Positions 1 to 9,718 of a stretch of 28,025 nt of DNA are shown here, piece by piece (positions within the stretch are counted from its first letter, which is position 1; each line of letters opens with the position of its first letter). The position numbers and the translations under genes are program-made. The notes below the pieces were generated by a model. The model was not told where the DNA came from and made no database searches. It was given only the letters and a program-made list of their open reading frames with translations. The DNA comes from Cristatella mucedo (taxonomy: Eukaryota > Bryozoa > Phylactolaemata > Cristatellidae), in the NCBI GenBank assembly GCA_009760855.2, contig WPIO01000545.1:1-28025 (forward strand), written 5' to 3'.

Positions 1-780
1 CTGCCGTGCTGTACAGCGAGAAGAAAAGCTCAGCAGTTGCTTTACTGCCCGTGAGTCGAGAGAAGAGAAAAATTTGTTTCAACGAGAACTGTTAGGACTG
101 CTAGCACTGCGGCGCCTACCTAAAATAGTGCGTGCGTGCGCATCTACTCTGGCGTGTGCTGCAATGCTGACTTCTATCTTTGTAGCCACCAGCCAGCTTT
201 GCAGAGGTGCTTCTGTCCTTGACATACAGGCCGCACGTGGAGACCGTAACGATAGTAGCAGCCAGAATAGACAACCTGCATTGGATGCCCTCGTCGAAGT
301 GCACGACTGGAGGTTAGCGCTATCGCTAGAGTCGGCGCTCTCTTTCCTGCTGACTCCCTTTGTGTCTGCTCGAAAATGATCGCCATCTCCGCTATCGGAT
401 GAGTGAAGCTAGATTGTTAGTACCTGCTGCGGCTTTGGATTTTCTTCGCCATCGGCTACGATTGGCGGCCTGCGCGAGGTTGTGCTCCACACCCTTGACG
501 AGCTCAGCTCGCTCGGCCAAAGCCCGGCTACGCCACTGACCTTGTCCTGTGAATAGGCCTACAGTCGTTGCTTCGGCCGGCATCAAATAACAGACACGCC
601 AAAGCGCTCCGTCACTTCCGCCTGGCGCGACGGGGCTCCTTAATCGACTACCAAAAAATCGCGGCGCCTGCCAGATTACCATGAGACCACCACTAAGCGC
701 GATGGCAGATTCGCTATCTGAAAAAGACCAGACTTGCTTTAGACCTGTTCTGAAAAATTCGTTTTTCTCCCTTGCTTTCT
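1..780. other. No supported gene; mixed-composition flank
   Basis: Moderately GC-rich sequence. A 101-codon plus-strand frame begins near 74 with a hydrophobic stretch around the ATG at 164. It has no good start context, splice site or recognisable domain, and frames are open on both strands. I see no repeat or RNA gene here. Confidence 0.4.
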
Positions 781-1544
781 CTAAACTGACAACGATGCGC
801 CACGCCTAATGCGTTCCAAACTTCGGTCGCCGAGCGGGCGACGCGGCGTTTGCCCTAGCCGACTGAGACTGAGCAACCCCGTTGACCTGCAAGCTCGCAG
901 CCACTTCTGTGCGTCCGCCTTTAGACAGCTGGCATAAAGGAGCTCGTACGCTGAGGCGACCCAGTCACTAGGTGGGCCATGGACAAGCGTGGCGACTTGA
1001 ACCGTCGGGGCGTGCGCTGCTTCGCAGAGACCGGCATTCTCAGAGCGCGGTCTCTCGCGCGATCCCGGTCTTGCCCCGCTCTCGTCGACGACCGGGCACA
1101 CCAATCGCGCTGCTGCACTGTCGGTCGGCATGCGCCATCGAGCGAGGTGCGCGCAGCGTGAGACGCGATGCGTTCTCGCTCGCCGGGGCTTCCGCTTTAA
1201 AAAATGATCCGTGCGTCGCAGATCTCTTCCTGGCCATAAGCCTCGTGGACGGCGCTGAGCGCGAGACAAAGAAGACGCGCGTGAAGCGCTGCAGCACGCA
1301 GGCTGTCTTCAACGAGGCGGCCGTCTTCAAGATGCCTACTTCCAGCATTCCGGTATTGCGCGCGTGCGTGTGCTCGCGCCGCCCAGCGCTACCCGAACTC
1401 GCGCGCTCGCCGCTCGCCGCCGCGCTGCCGGCCCGAATGGTACGCCAGCTCGTGCGCTCGCTCGCGAACGCCCACCCGCGACCCCGCCAGATTGGTTAAT
1501 GGTGCTCGAAAAGAGGCCACCTTGATAGGCCGCGAACTCGCCCG

Positions 1545-1545
<1 letters not shown>

Positions 1546-1589
<44 letters not shown>
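1546..1589. repeat. (CCG)n trinucleotide microsatellite, about 14 units
   Basis: An uninterrupted run of CCG units of 44 bases. It reads as poly-Pro or poly-Ala on the plus strand and poly-Arg or poly-Gly on the minus strand, depending on frame. This explains the low-complexity residues in the overlapping open frames. Confidence 0.95.
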
Positions 1590-1590
<1 letters not shown>

Positions 1591-1715
1591 AAAGGGATCT
1601 TCGGCGGCTGCGGCCGCTGTGCGAGGAGCTTGGGAGGGGCACTGCAGTGGCGGCAGCTGCGACAGAGGGGAGGAAGGCGCGCTATCTCGCCATCTCGCCA
1701 TCCGCCGCCGCGTCA

Positions 1716-1943
1716 ATGCGCCGTCGCGTCCGCTTTCAGACGGCGCACGTGGACATAGAGGCCAAGCAGATTCACGCCGACGGCTCCTACTCGCTGCTCG
1801 GAGCGTGTCGGCTCAGCGCCCGAGCCACGGACTCGGAGCTGGCGCACTGGAGCGGCGCCACACGCGGCGGCCGGAAACTGCCGCCAATGTGGCACAGGCT
1901 GCTGGCACCGTGCAGCCGACGCTCTCGGGATCGGCCGGACTAG
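1716..1943 (+). CDS. Possible GC-rich coding segment, unknown product
   Basis: From the ATG at 1716 to the TAG ending at 1943 the plus frame reads about 75 residues. The first half has a natural-looking composition (it includes VRFQTAHVDIEAKQIHADG) and codons with G or C in the third position. This stands out from the Arg/Ala/Pro-rich neighbouring frames, which look like translated CpG island. The second half becomes Arg-rich again. No donor or acceptor is obvious and I recognise no family. It could be part of an exon or chance. Existence as a coding segment is weakly supported. Confidence 0.18.
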   Translation: MRRRVRFQTAHVDIEAKQIHADGSYSLLGACRLSARATDSELAHWSGATRGGRKLPPMWHRLLAPCSRRSRDRPD

Positions 1944-2370
1944 GGTGGAGAGCCGCGGCGGCTGCACCTCCTCCTCGGCAGCGGCGGCGGCGGCGGTGGC
2001 CGCACTTGAAGTCGGCGGAGCGACGAGGCGGGGCGGCGGCAGGGGATCCCGGCGGCCCGCGGCGCCGCCACGTGCGCGACCGGTCGGGTCCGCCCACGGT
2101 GCCCGCCGAGAGTCGGCTGCGGCGGCGCGCGCGCATTCGCCGCGGCATACGCTCGAGAAGTGCTCGCGACGGGATGGCTACGCGCACGATGGGCAACTGC
2201 GAGTCAAGGTCGCTGACCAGGCGTTTTCAAACAGCCACCGCCGTGACACTCGAAGAAACGAGCGGTCGGCCTCAATATCGGGACTGACCGGACACGTTGA
2301 CCGTTTCGCAGACGAATTCGGCGACGGCGGTGTCCGCGCGCGCGACGGCACGACTGCGCGGGCGCCACAC

Positions 2371-2795
2371 TTCTAGGGTAGAAGAGTAACGCTCACATGC
2401 CCATCGCTTCGCGATCGGCCCGGCACGACAAGGCGGCTGGCACATTTTCGGTGAGGAGCTTTTGAGTGCATTTTGTACTTTCTTAATACCAACACATCGT
2501 TCAGTTCCACTTCATAATATCGGCACTTTCGACTATTGCGCAACAGCACTGCACACTGAATCCTGTGGTCCGCGCGCTAAATGGCTAGATTCTAGATTCG
2601 CGACCACGACCGCGCCCGCCTGAGTTGCATTTCGCTAGACCTGCGCTGCTACAGGCGACGTTCTTGGCAAGGCAAAGCACACATTTGGCGGTCAGCACTG
2701 AGTGTCAGCAGACTCGACGAGGGCGCTCGGAGGAGGAGGTGTGGAGGTGCTAGTGAAATGAAGCGGGTAAAATCGAAAAACAATGCGAGTTGTAC
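2371..2795. other. No gene seen
   Basis: Unique-looking intergenic sequence between the CpG-rich block and the first LINE remnant. No reading frame, repeat or RNA signature could be supported. Confidence 0.5.
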
Positions 2796-3383
2796 TAATA
2801 GTAATAATAACAGCGCTACATGTGCATAGCACCCTCAAAGAAATCAATCTCGTTCTAGGCATTTTGCATATGCTGCAAAGGAAGCATGATCGAATGGTTA
2901 GCGGCAGAATGCTCAAATTCAACAAGCTTGGCACGGCTGGAGGTGACATGCTCAGGGCTAGCATGCAAATATGGGTGGTGACAGCATGCACACTGTCAGC
3001 ACCCATAAGCATCCAAAGGAAGAATCACATGAACCAACTAAATACTGTGATGAATATCTTGCTTTTTATTTTTAAATGTCTTCTAAACAATTGATTTCGC
3101 GAAACCAATTGGAAGTGAGTTCCAGGCTTTGGGAGCATACTAACCTAAAACTAACTAAAAGTCTCCAAAGGATTTGAGGCTCTTACGAGGTGGAGCTAGC
3201 GATTTGATTCAGAAAAGCAGCTTACGTACGGTGCTTAGCCTGAGGTGGGGGAAGTAGATCTCAAAGCTGAAGCCAAAAAATGAAGAGTCCTAAGAGTGAA
3301 AGATACTTAAAGTCGGTGCGATGCTTGACAGGGAGCCAGAGCAGGTCGGCGAGAAGTTGTGCGCTGTGGAAATTGTGACACTC
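2796..3383 (-). mobile_element. Older L2/CR1-like LINE remnant (family 1), 3' portion, split by a later insertion
   Basis: This segment aligns along its length to the 3' part of the younger element next to it. Examples are the shared run around 'ttccaggctttgggagcata' (3121 against 3722), 'caggtcggcgagaagt' (3342 against 3942), and the 3' UTR pairs 'gacatgc..cagggctagcatgcaaat' and 'agcatgcacac.gtcagcac'. It ends on the left in a short TAA-rich tail at about 2796-2811. Stops and indels have broken the RT frame. The homology continues at 4742 with no missing sequence, so 2796-3383 and 4742-4842 are two halves of one copy. Minus-strand orientation is set by the coding direction of its intact relative. 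Confidence 0.8.
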
Positions 3384-4741
3384 GTAATAATAATAATAAT
3401 AATTCACTTGATAAAGCGCCCTCGGAGAACTTAATCTCTCTCTCTAGGCGCTTTACATTTGCTGCAAAGTGAAATGCAATTGAAAGGTAAGTAAAATCAT
3501 GCTTGAAAAAACAAACGAAATGAATAACATGGTTAGGGGTGACATGCACAGGGTCAGCATGCAAATGTGGTTAGTGGCAGCATGCACAGTGTCAGCACGC
3601 ATAAGCACATGAAGGACGAATCACAGGGACCCACTGAATGCTGTCCTAAATAGGTGTGATTTTAGGTTCCTTTTAAATGTGGTCAGGTCAGGGGATGTTC
3701 TGACGCAGGTCGGGACAGAGTTCCAGGCTTTGGGAGCATATGAACTGAATGCACGGTCTCCAAAGGATTTAAGGTTTGTATGAGGTATTTCTAGACTGTT
3801 GGATTCCGAAAAGCGGGTGGTACGATGCTTAGCCTGATGGGGTAGTATATCTGACAGATAGGCTGGAGCCATAGAATGAAGGGACCTAAAAGTGAGCGAC
3901 AAAACCTTGAAGTCAATCCGTTGCTTGACTGGTAGCCAGTGCAGGTCGGCGAGAAGTAGAGTAATGTGGCAACTGCGACGCTCACGACAGACACGCCTAG
4001 CTGCAGAGTTTTGCACCAGCTGCAATCGCCTGATCGCACATGCTGGTAGGCCAGTGAGCAGTGAGTTGCAGAAGTCGAGACGAGATGTCACGAATGCATG
4101 GACCAACTTGGACGTGGTATTTTTATCTAAACAGGCCCAAATTTTAGCAATGTTATGAAGCTGAAAATAGGCGGATTTGACTGTGGAGCTGATGTGGTCG
4201 TCTAACGAGAGGTCGCTTTGGAATATGACACCTAGATTTCGAGCTGATTCAACTGGAGATATGCTGGCAGAGCCAATTTTGGAAGTCACCCTTTCCAATT
4301 TCTGAATCACACTGGGTTTGCCCATAACTAGTAAGTTAGTTGTATCATCGTTAAGTTTTAGAAAATTTGCTGCCATCCATGTGCGGATGTCATCAATGCA
4401 TGCAGCAAGTGAGTTTAGAGAATTTGAGGTGCTCGAAGGCTGGGAGGGATCAAAGCAAAGGTACAACTGAGTGTCATCTGCATAGAAGTGAAAGCCTAGA
4501 TTGTGCTTGGCAATCACATCAGCAAGAGGCAGAGTATAAACCGTGAAAAGAACCGGACCTAGCACTGAGCCCTGAGGTACTCCATATTTCAGAGGTACTT
4601 CAGATGATCTTTGTCCATTCACGTTAATACTCTGGAGTCTCCCACTGAGATAGGACCTGAACCACTGCAGAGCAGTGCCAGTGGTGCCCAGGCGAGATGA
4701 GAGGCGCTCTAGAAGAACTTTGTGATCGATGGTATCAAAAG
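3384..4741 (-). mobile_element. Younger 5'-truncated LINE, L2/CR1-like (family 1), nested in an older copy
   Basis: The element runs on the minus strand. It has an (ATT)n tail on the left (about 3385-3404), a 3' UTR of about 215 bases, and the C-terminal part of a reverse transcriptase, and it stops abruptly near 4741. The sequence to the right continues the older copy that the left flank belongs to. CTC occurs at both junctions (3381-3383 and 4742-4744), which may be a 3-bp target duplication or microhomology. Truncation at the 5' end and a simple-repeat tail are typical of L2/CR1 clades. The open frame shows it is fairly recent. Confidence 0.85.
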
Positions 4742-4742
4742 C
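3621..4742 (-). pseudogene. LINE ORF2 reverse transcriptase, C-terminal part (5'-truncated)
   Basis: The frame is open from the truncation point to the stop at 3621, about 373 codons, longer than the stretch after the first in-frame Met at 4622. In order on the minus strand are the catalytic motif A FDTIDH just inside the 5' edge, motif [11 protein letters not shown], motif C FYADDTQ with the catalytic Asp pair, a DDTTNLL segment, and the long C-terminal extension. That extension contains LDFCNSLL, QNSAARRV, LHWLPV and, near the end, KAWNSVP, as in L2/CR1-like LINEs. The endonuclease domain and N-terminal RT are absent, so the copy cannot be autonomous. No frameshift is visible in what remains. 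Confidence 0.88.
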
Positions 4743-4842
4743 TCATGACAGTTAAGCCTAGCTGCGGATTTGTGCATCAACTTTGAGCACCTCATTGCAC
4801 ACGCCGATCGACCTGAGTTACAAAAGTCCAGACGTAATCTGT
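4742..4842 (-). mobile_element. Right-hand half of the older family-1 LINE remnant
   Basis: Read on the minus strand this segment translates in part to RLDFCNSG and KSAARLN, matching the RLDFCNSLLTG and QNSAARR segment of the intact copy (plus-strand counterpart around 3970-4090). Its left end, 'ctcatgacagttaagcctag', continues the homology exactly where 2796-3383 stops. It therefore marks the far side of the nested insertion. Homology fades after about 4842. Confidence 0.7.
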
Positions 4843-5183
4843 AAACTTTAAACTGGGAATAAGGTCCCACATCATTCTCCTAAAGTGCAATGCCGCCACG
4901 CTCGGTAGAGTATTTGCAACGAAACTCCGGCCGTAGGTCATTTAATCTGCTCGTACGCCTGCCGCAATCGGTCCAGACCGGCTGATGTGCCTATTAAAAA
5001 ATCTAGTTCCATTAGGACACTGCGGATGCATTAGCAGACTGCATTATAAATTCTTCTGGCATACCGGAAACACCAGCCATACGTAAAAGCTGAGCCAAGC
5101 AAACGTCATGACCGTGGATCTGTAGAAAAAGTACGCATCCTCAAGTGTCTGGCCACTAACGGCGACATAAGCAAGACAGGACC
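4843..5183. other. No gene seen
   Basis: Unique sequence between the LINE cluster and the CAG/CAA minisatellite. No supported frame or element. Confidence 0.5.
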
Positions 5184-5359
5184 GCAGCGCCGCAGCAACA
5201 CAGAAACAGACGCAGCAACACAGCAACAGCCGCAGCAACACAGCAATAGCTGCAGCAACAGCCGCAGCAACACAGCAACAGCTGCAGCAACACAGCAACA
5301 GCTGCAGCAACACAGCAACAGCCGCAGCACCACAGCAACAGCTGCAGCAACACAGCAAC
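5184..5359. repeat. CAG/CAA-rich minisatellite, 20-bp unit
   Basis: The cleanest part (5281-5359) repeats a 20-base unit, CAGCAACACAGCAACAGCTG, with a few substitutions (for example GCCG for GCTG). The left part has shorter and irregular spacing. Because 20 is not a multiple of three the array changes frame every unit. The Cys/Ala-rich minus-strand frames over it are therefore compositional artefacts rather than a selected protein. Confidence 0.9.
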
Positions 5360-5744
5360 AGGCGGGGAACCAGCCGCTCACTCAGCCTAGATATCGACCG
5401 CTGCAGGCCCTTTGACAGTCACGTCACGCAGGGAAACCGAAAGAGATGTGCCAGAAGGGATAGAGACTTGAAAAGTATGCAAGTCGACGTAACACCATTT
5501 AAACATTAACTTTTGGATGTGCTGCTACTAACGATAGAATCGGGTAGCAGGCTGGAAAGGAAACTGCAATTGAGCAATCATGCTGATAAGTATCGCAGTT
5601 CCTATAACGCAAGAGCTGTCTTAAACGAACGGGATTTCAATGCAAAAAATACTTAGCAGACTTACCAGCCGCATCGATGTAGCGACAGAAGGTCTTTCAG
5701 AGCTTTCCTTATCGCTTCCAGTGGGCAATAAAGGAAATCCAACT
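5360..5744. other. No gene seen
   Basis: Intergenic sequence with no frame, RNA gene or repeat that I can support. Confidence 0.5.
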
Positions 5745-5745
5745 T

Positions 5746-5801
5746 AAGTACTCGAACCCACAACCTCAGTCGTGGAAAGCAGAGCACGTTGCACTTAGGT
5801 C
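5746..5801 (-). mobile_element. tRNA-derived SINE fragment (Pol III B-box region)
   Basis: The minus strand reads GTTGTGGGTTCGAGTAC, with a good match to the Pol III B box (GGTTCGANNCC). Before it is a stretch resembling tRNA anticodon-arm sequence (TAAGTGCAACGTGCTCTG). That stretch aligns with part of the A-box-bearing fragment at 8764-8800, so both look like pieces of one tRNA-derived SINE family. No intact cloverleaf is present, so this is not a functional tRNA gene. Confidence 0.45.
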
Positions 5802-5931
5802 TAGAAACACGTTGCAATGGAGTCCGGGCGTGCTATCCATAGCATCGTGTATAGCTGAGACGAAATTACAACAGCTACTCTCTGTCTTAGCCAAGTTTTC
5901 GCTTCCGTCTCCGCTTCTAATTTCAGTACCC

Positions 5932-6042
5932 TTGTGTAATGAAAGTTAATCTCTCCTTGTCTGTAACTCACCAAAGCCACGAGTACCAAGTGGGCGTTAC
6001 GCTGGGGATTTTTGTTGCACATTCAAAGTCTAAGGAGCTTTT
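5932..6042 (-). mobile_element. 3' UTR fragment of LINE family 2
   Basis: The segment aligns to the 3' end of the family-2 LINE at 9719-9835. Shared stretches include 'gtgggcgttacgc' (5990 and 9767), the flanking 'gtaactc.cacaaag' and 'ctaag.ggcttt', and the terminal TGTAATG motif at the outer edge. Only the last hundred or so bases of the element are present, the usual result of severe 5' truncation. Confidence 0.6.
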
Positions 6043-6290
6043 TTTAATTTACTGAAATTCGGTCTGCTAGTAGATTGTCATGAAATCTCGGAAATGGCTG
6101 AGAAAACAAAACAGAAGCTCAACGCGGAAATGCGTCGAACTGGCGGTCAGCACCTTCGTGCTAAGCAGGAAACAGCAGCATGGCTTCCGAGCGGATAACC
6201 TATTTTCAGCTGTGCTGACCCAGGGCCAGGCTGCAGTGGGGGGGTGGCTTTACTTTCATTGTTTTCAACTTCCTGCGAGACTGGAGCGAA
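6043..6290. other. No gene seen
   Basis: Short frames only. No domain, splice pair or repeat could be supported before the next CpG-rich block. Confidence 0.4.
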
Positions 6291-6950
6291 CTGTGAGCCT
6301 TTGCTTGCTTGGCGCCGCACGACGATGCCAATGGCGATCGTCCGCGTGCCTCGACGTCAGAGCACAACGGCGGCAAAAGACTTCCTCAACGTTCTCCTAC
6401 AGCTGATGCGGACTGTGCAGGCATGCTTTCCAGGGAGGCTGCAAGCGTGAACGCGCTGTACTTGCTGGGCATTTCCTTCGCAACGACGCCCGCAGCAGCG
6501 ACGCAGACGGAGCTCTCCTCCTGGCCTCGAGCGGGTACGCACCGCGAGTAGTCGTCGGCGCCGGCAGCTCGGCTCTTTCGCACCCACCTGAGCGCGTCGC
6601 GCCGCGCCACTCCTCGCGCCCACTCCACGCTGCGCCCTGCCCCCATCTCGATCGCGGCTCGCGAGCGAAGCTGCGCGATCGGCGCCGAAGCGCGCGCCGA
6701 AGCGCCGAAGCCCAGCGAGTCGCTGCGGCGCGCGGAATCGATGCGCGGCGAGCGCCGCCACGTGCTGGCGGCGCTCGCCGAAGAGGAGCGCCAGCGGTCG
6801 TCCGCGGAGCGACGCGCAGCGGCGCGGGTGCGACTGAAATCAGCGACGAGCGACGCCGCTGGCCTCAAGCAGCAGTCGCGGCGCTGCGGCGGCGGCGGCG
6901 CGGAGCGGCCGCTCGCTCGAGCGGTCAATTGCCGCGTACGCTTTTGAGAG
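6290..6950. other. CpG-rich block with an Ala/Arg/Glu-rich open frame
   Basis: GC-rich and CpG-dense, with long frames on both strands. The plus-strand frame ending at 6947 is open well upstream of its first ATG (6741). Around 6750-6830 it reads as a charged helix (HVLAALAEEERQRSSAERRA). That could be a coiled-coil exon, but the minus strand is equally open (up to 180 codons) and no splice sites frame it. I treat it as a CpG island with a possible but unproven coding segment. Confidence 0.35.
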
Positions 6951-7059
6951 GCGAGATGGTAAAGGGCGTGGCCCAGAGCAAAAACTGCCTAATGGGTGTA
7001 CGCGTTTGTGGCAAATCGTTAAACTTGACCTTGCTTAAGCTAGCCGACCGTTGCTGTCA

Positions 7060-7570
7060 GCTTGCTCCGCAGTAGAGAAAGGTGCGCCGCCAGGCTATTG
7101 AGGACTGCAGCTAAGAGACAGCCAGCCATCTTTCCTGAGCCCGAGGGCAGGATTACCCGATTGGTAAAAACTCTGCGAGCGAGCGAGCAATCCACTGCCC
7201 GATTTTTCGCACATCGCGTCAGCCCCGAGTGCGTCGAACCTGCCGCGAGGTGACGCGGTGCAGACCGAAGCCGTCCTCCGCCGCCGAGGAGGCTGGAAGA
7301 GCTACGGCGAGTCGGTCGTCGGGCGAGAATCGCCTTGCGGCACCGTCCCACGCTGCTGCCAAGAATGCAGCGCTTGCGCATGCTTCGCCCTGCCGTCAAC
7401 GCCGGCCTCCGGCCCTCCGGCCCTCCGGCCAAGGCTGTGGCGCCCGCCCGATGCCGAGCCGACGGTACCCGTGGCCGCAGCGACGCAGCGCCACCTAGCG
7501 TCTGAAACCTCCGGGCAGCCATGCGTCGTCGAGAAGTTCGCACAGGCGTGAAGGCTAGCTACTGGGTTAG
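7060..7570. other. CpG-rich block, no supported gene
   Basis: All six frames are partly open because of composition. It contains a small tandem run of 'ggccctcc' at about 7402-7428 and a 7-bp inverted repeat (CTACTGG and CCAGTAG) at about 7558-7590. No recognisable domain. Confidence 0.4.
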
Positions 7571-8250
7571 CCAACCGGCGTCCAGTAGATGGCGCCTGAA
7601 ACCGCTCAGGACCGATCTGTCTCAGCTCAACTGGAGACGCGCTGAAACGGCGGCACCGGCTAAAGCAGCCGGATCTGCGATCTTGCGACTATGAGATAGC
7701 TAATGACCGAGGCCGTATACTATGCCGGCACCCTGAGGGGAAGATGGGCAGTTGGGATTTCAAACTCAAACCTTGGCATTGGAGCTGGTTTGAGCGCCAG
7801 GTCGCAGAGCCGTCGGTGTAAGTCGTGGCCACCGTTGAACGCCTGCAACCGTACGCTGCTCTCTTAATAGACTCGTATACTTTATGGATACGGACTCTCG
7901 ATATGTTAAGATAGGGGCACTTTTAGTCGCTGCTGTAGTTCTGATCCTGTCGAAGTGCATTGATTCAGCACCTACGAGTAACTGGCTGCGCGCTCTCAAA
8001 GGTTCAGGCGTTTCCGGTATTTGTCGAGCATCGGCCGAGAATAGAACCACTGCGAGTGCTACGTTAGTGGCCTCGCTCTGACCGGACGCGGAAGCCGTAC
8101 AGCGAGCGTTTGTAACAGCGCGCTTGTCATCTTTTCTCTTACTCGTTGATTGTATTGCGGCATAGGCGTAGCGCAACAATGCAGGGTCTCAACCCCTTTA
8201 ACTCGGCAGCAAGTGTAGATGCTGCCGACAGTCAAGTCATCGAGCACCAG
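7571..8250. other. Intergenic stretch; one small ORF annotated separately
   Basis: Mixed composition with overlapping short frames on both strands. Apart from the small hydrophobic ORF at 7884-8081 nothing is supported. Confidence 0.4.
7884..8081 (+). CDS. Possible small secreted or membrane peptide (65 aa)
   Basis: The ATG frame starts with a short polar segment followed by a strongly hydrophobic stretch (IGALLVAAVVLIL) and a small-residue region (CIDSAPTS). This resembles a signal peptide or a single N-terminal anchor. The remaining roughly 35 residues carry one NRT sequon. The context at -3 is a T, a weak Kozak site, and a 137-codon frame runs antisense over it. I recognise no family. It may be real or chance. 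Confidence 0.2.
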   Translation: MDTDSRYVKIGALLVAAVVLILSKCIDSAPTSNWLRALKGSGVSGICRASAENRTTASATLVASL

Positions 8251-8660
8251 AGCGGCCCGGCCCTGAATCGCGCTCCGAAAAGTTGCGCCTGGCGCGCACC
8301 CGCCTCGTCGGCAGCGCTTCGACTGGCACCGATGGCAGCGCCTCACTCGCAGCCACTCGCGCGCCTCAGAGGCCGCATCGGCCTCTTCGACCAGCTACGA
8401 CCCCGCTTGCGTTTCCGTCCGCCGCTGCCGCACGCCGCCTACACCGTAGGTCGCCTGCTTTGAGCTCGGTCGGCGGCGCGCACGGGATGCGGGCTGGCGT
8501 TCCGCTCTGGCGCCGCACGCACCACGTGACGCTCGTTGCGTCTGACCAGCACCGCTCCTCGCTTTGCGCGAGTCTCCGCCGTGGGCTTGAGACCGAGCTG
8601 CTGCTGCGGCTGCTGCGGCTGCTGCTACCGCTGCTCTAGAGCGGGCGGCCATTTGCGCGA
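8250..8660. other. CpG-rich block with short (CTG)-rich tract
   Basis: GC-rich, open in several frames. The right part (8598-8636) is a CTGCTGCGG-type tract, which yields poly-Ala or poly-Leu in different frames. No supported gene. Confidence 0.4.
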
Positions 8661-8763
8661 GGAATGTGGTGATATTAACTTTCACCATGGTGCGCTGGTT
8701 ATCACTTTGCACTTTACTGCGAGCCATTTTATCACGAGTCTCTGTAGCATATGTGAAGCGTCG

Positions 8764-8800
8764 CACTTAGCTCAGCGGTTAAGGCACGCGTCCTGGCCAA
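8764..8800 (+). mobile_element. tRNA-like SINE head with Pol III A box
   Basis: TAGCTCAGCGG at 8768-8778 matches the Pol III A-box consensus (TRGCNNAGYGG) and is followed by the tRNA-like GTTAAGGCACGCG. The downstream part, 'aaggtcaaagtcaatac', is only a weak relic of a B box and no cloverleaf can be closed. It joins directly to a LINE 3' end on its right. Confidence 0.45.
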
Positions 8801-8811
8801 GGTCAAAGTCA

Positions 8812-9138
8812 ATACGCCTTTAGTTCACATGCTCCCAAGGCCTGGAACTCACTCCCGATTGACGTCACGACATCTCCTTAAATAACCAAATTTAAAAGGA
8901 AGCTTAAAACACCCGTTCGACACAGCATTTAGTGAGTCCTTTTAAATGGTTCTTTGTGTGCATATGCGTGCTGAAACTGTGCCTACTGCTACTAGCCACG
9001 TGTACATGTTCACCCTGACATCGCAAATGTCACCATTAATCCTTTGGTCAAGGTTCTTTACAGTATTTGTGAAATTTCTAGAGAGAGACTCGGTTCTCTG
9101 ATGATTCTATTCAAATGTATTATTAATAAATTATTGCA
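8812..9138 (+). mobile_element. 3' end of a family-1 LINE (degraded)
   Basis: On the plus strand this matches the terminal part of the family-1 RT. 'gttcacatgctcccaaggcctggaactc' corresponds to the SSYAPKAWNS segment. After an internal stop, a short stretch ending DTAFSESF and a stop parallels RTAFSGSL in the intact copy. The 3' UTR follows, with the pairs 'tttacagtatttgtgaa' and 'gagagactcggttctc', ending in an ATT-rich tail. Frameshifts and stops show an old copy. Orientation is opposite to the cluster at 2796-4842. Confidence 0.75.
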
Positions 9139-9718
9139 AATGAATTCGAGGACTGGTGTGGTGTCATGGTCTCGAGCCAAGTGGCACTTGTGTGAAGCAC
9201 CTGAACAGAGACTAAAGCTCTCTTAAGGCACGACACGTGTGAATTATATTACAGTGAAAATATGGAGATCACTGAGCGTGTTAAAAAAATTATCTTTATT
9301 ATCATTACTATTATTAATATTATTATAGAAGATCGGTTGCTATTCGGAGCTAGCTGGCACTCGCAAGCACACAAGTGCACGCCGTTGAGTTGTATAGACG
9401 GCTGGCAAACGCTGCCAAGACTTGGATCGTAAAAGCAATCGGCTTCTGCTGTTCGCTTAGATTCATCGGCTCTCATCCCGGGCTTCCAGTCGCCAGCTGT
9501 TGGCGGGCCGCTACCGTCGTCTACGGACGTTTATGTGAGTGCCGTCGCCGACGCGCGAGCTCGCAAGTCTTGCCGAACGGCAAGTCGGCGTCGCAGGAGC
9601 CGCGACGCTGCCAGCGCCTCATCGAGCCGCTCTGAGCGAACGCTCGATCGCCTACGTTCAAGTAGCGGCAGAGCCGAGGCTGCACTGAGGCAGCGTCGAC
9701 GGAGCGAGGCCAGGAGTT
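9139..9718. other. No gene seen; AT-rich simple sequence at about 9280-9330
   Basis: A (TTA)-rich simple sequence, possibly another LINE tail, is followed by GC-rich sequence with frames open on both strands by composition. No domain or splice pair was supported. Confidence 0.4.

Larger units (their letters stand above)
780..2370. other. CpG-rich block (possible CpG island)
   Basis: Very GC-rich and CpG-dense, unlike the AT-rich sequence after 2400. Long open frames occur on both strands in several frames because stop codons are rare at this composition, so the length of a frame is not evidence of coding. The block includes the (CCG)n run at 1546-1589. The only frame with a plausible codon pattern is the plus-strand one around 1716-1943, annotated separately. 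It could be an unmethylated promoter region or the exon of a gene lying mostly outside the window. Confidence 0.5.

Noticed and set aside
972-2376. Long Arg/Ala/Pro-rich frames on both strands in the CpG-rich block
   Set aside because: At this GC content stop codons are rare. No domain, splice site or consistent codon bias supports most of them. Only the 1716-1943 segment was kept, at low confidence.
3385-3404. (TAA)n as an independent microsatellite
   Set aside because: It sits exactly at the 3' end of the minus-strand LINE and recurs at the ends of the other family-1 copies, so it is the element's tail.
5044-5381. Cys/Ala/Leu-rich minus-strand frames
   Set aside because: They are translations of the CAG/CAA minisatellite in its several frames. 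The 20-bp unit shifts frame each copy, so no stable protein repeat is encoded.
8764-8812. A functional tRNA gene
   Set aside because: The A box is good but no acceptor stem, anticodon arm or intact T arm can be folded, and it abuts LINE sequence. A SINE relic fits better.
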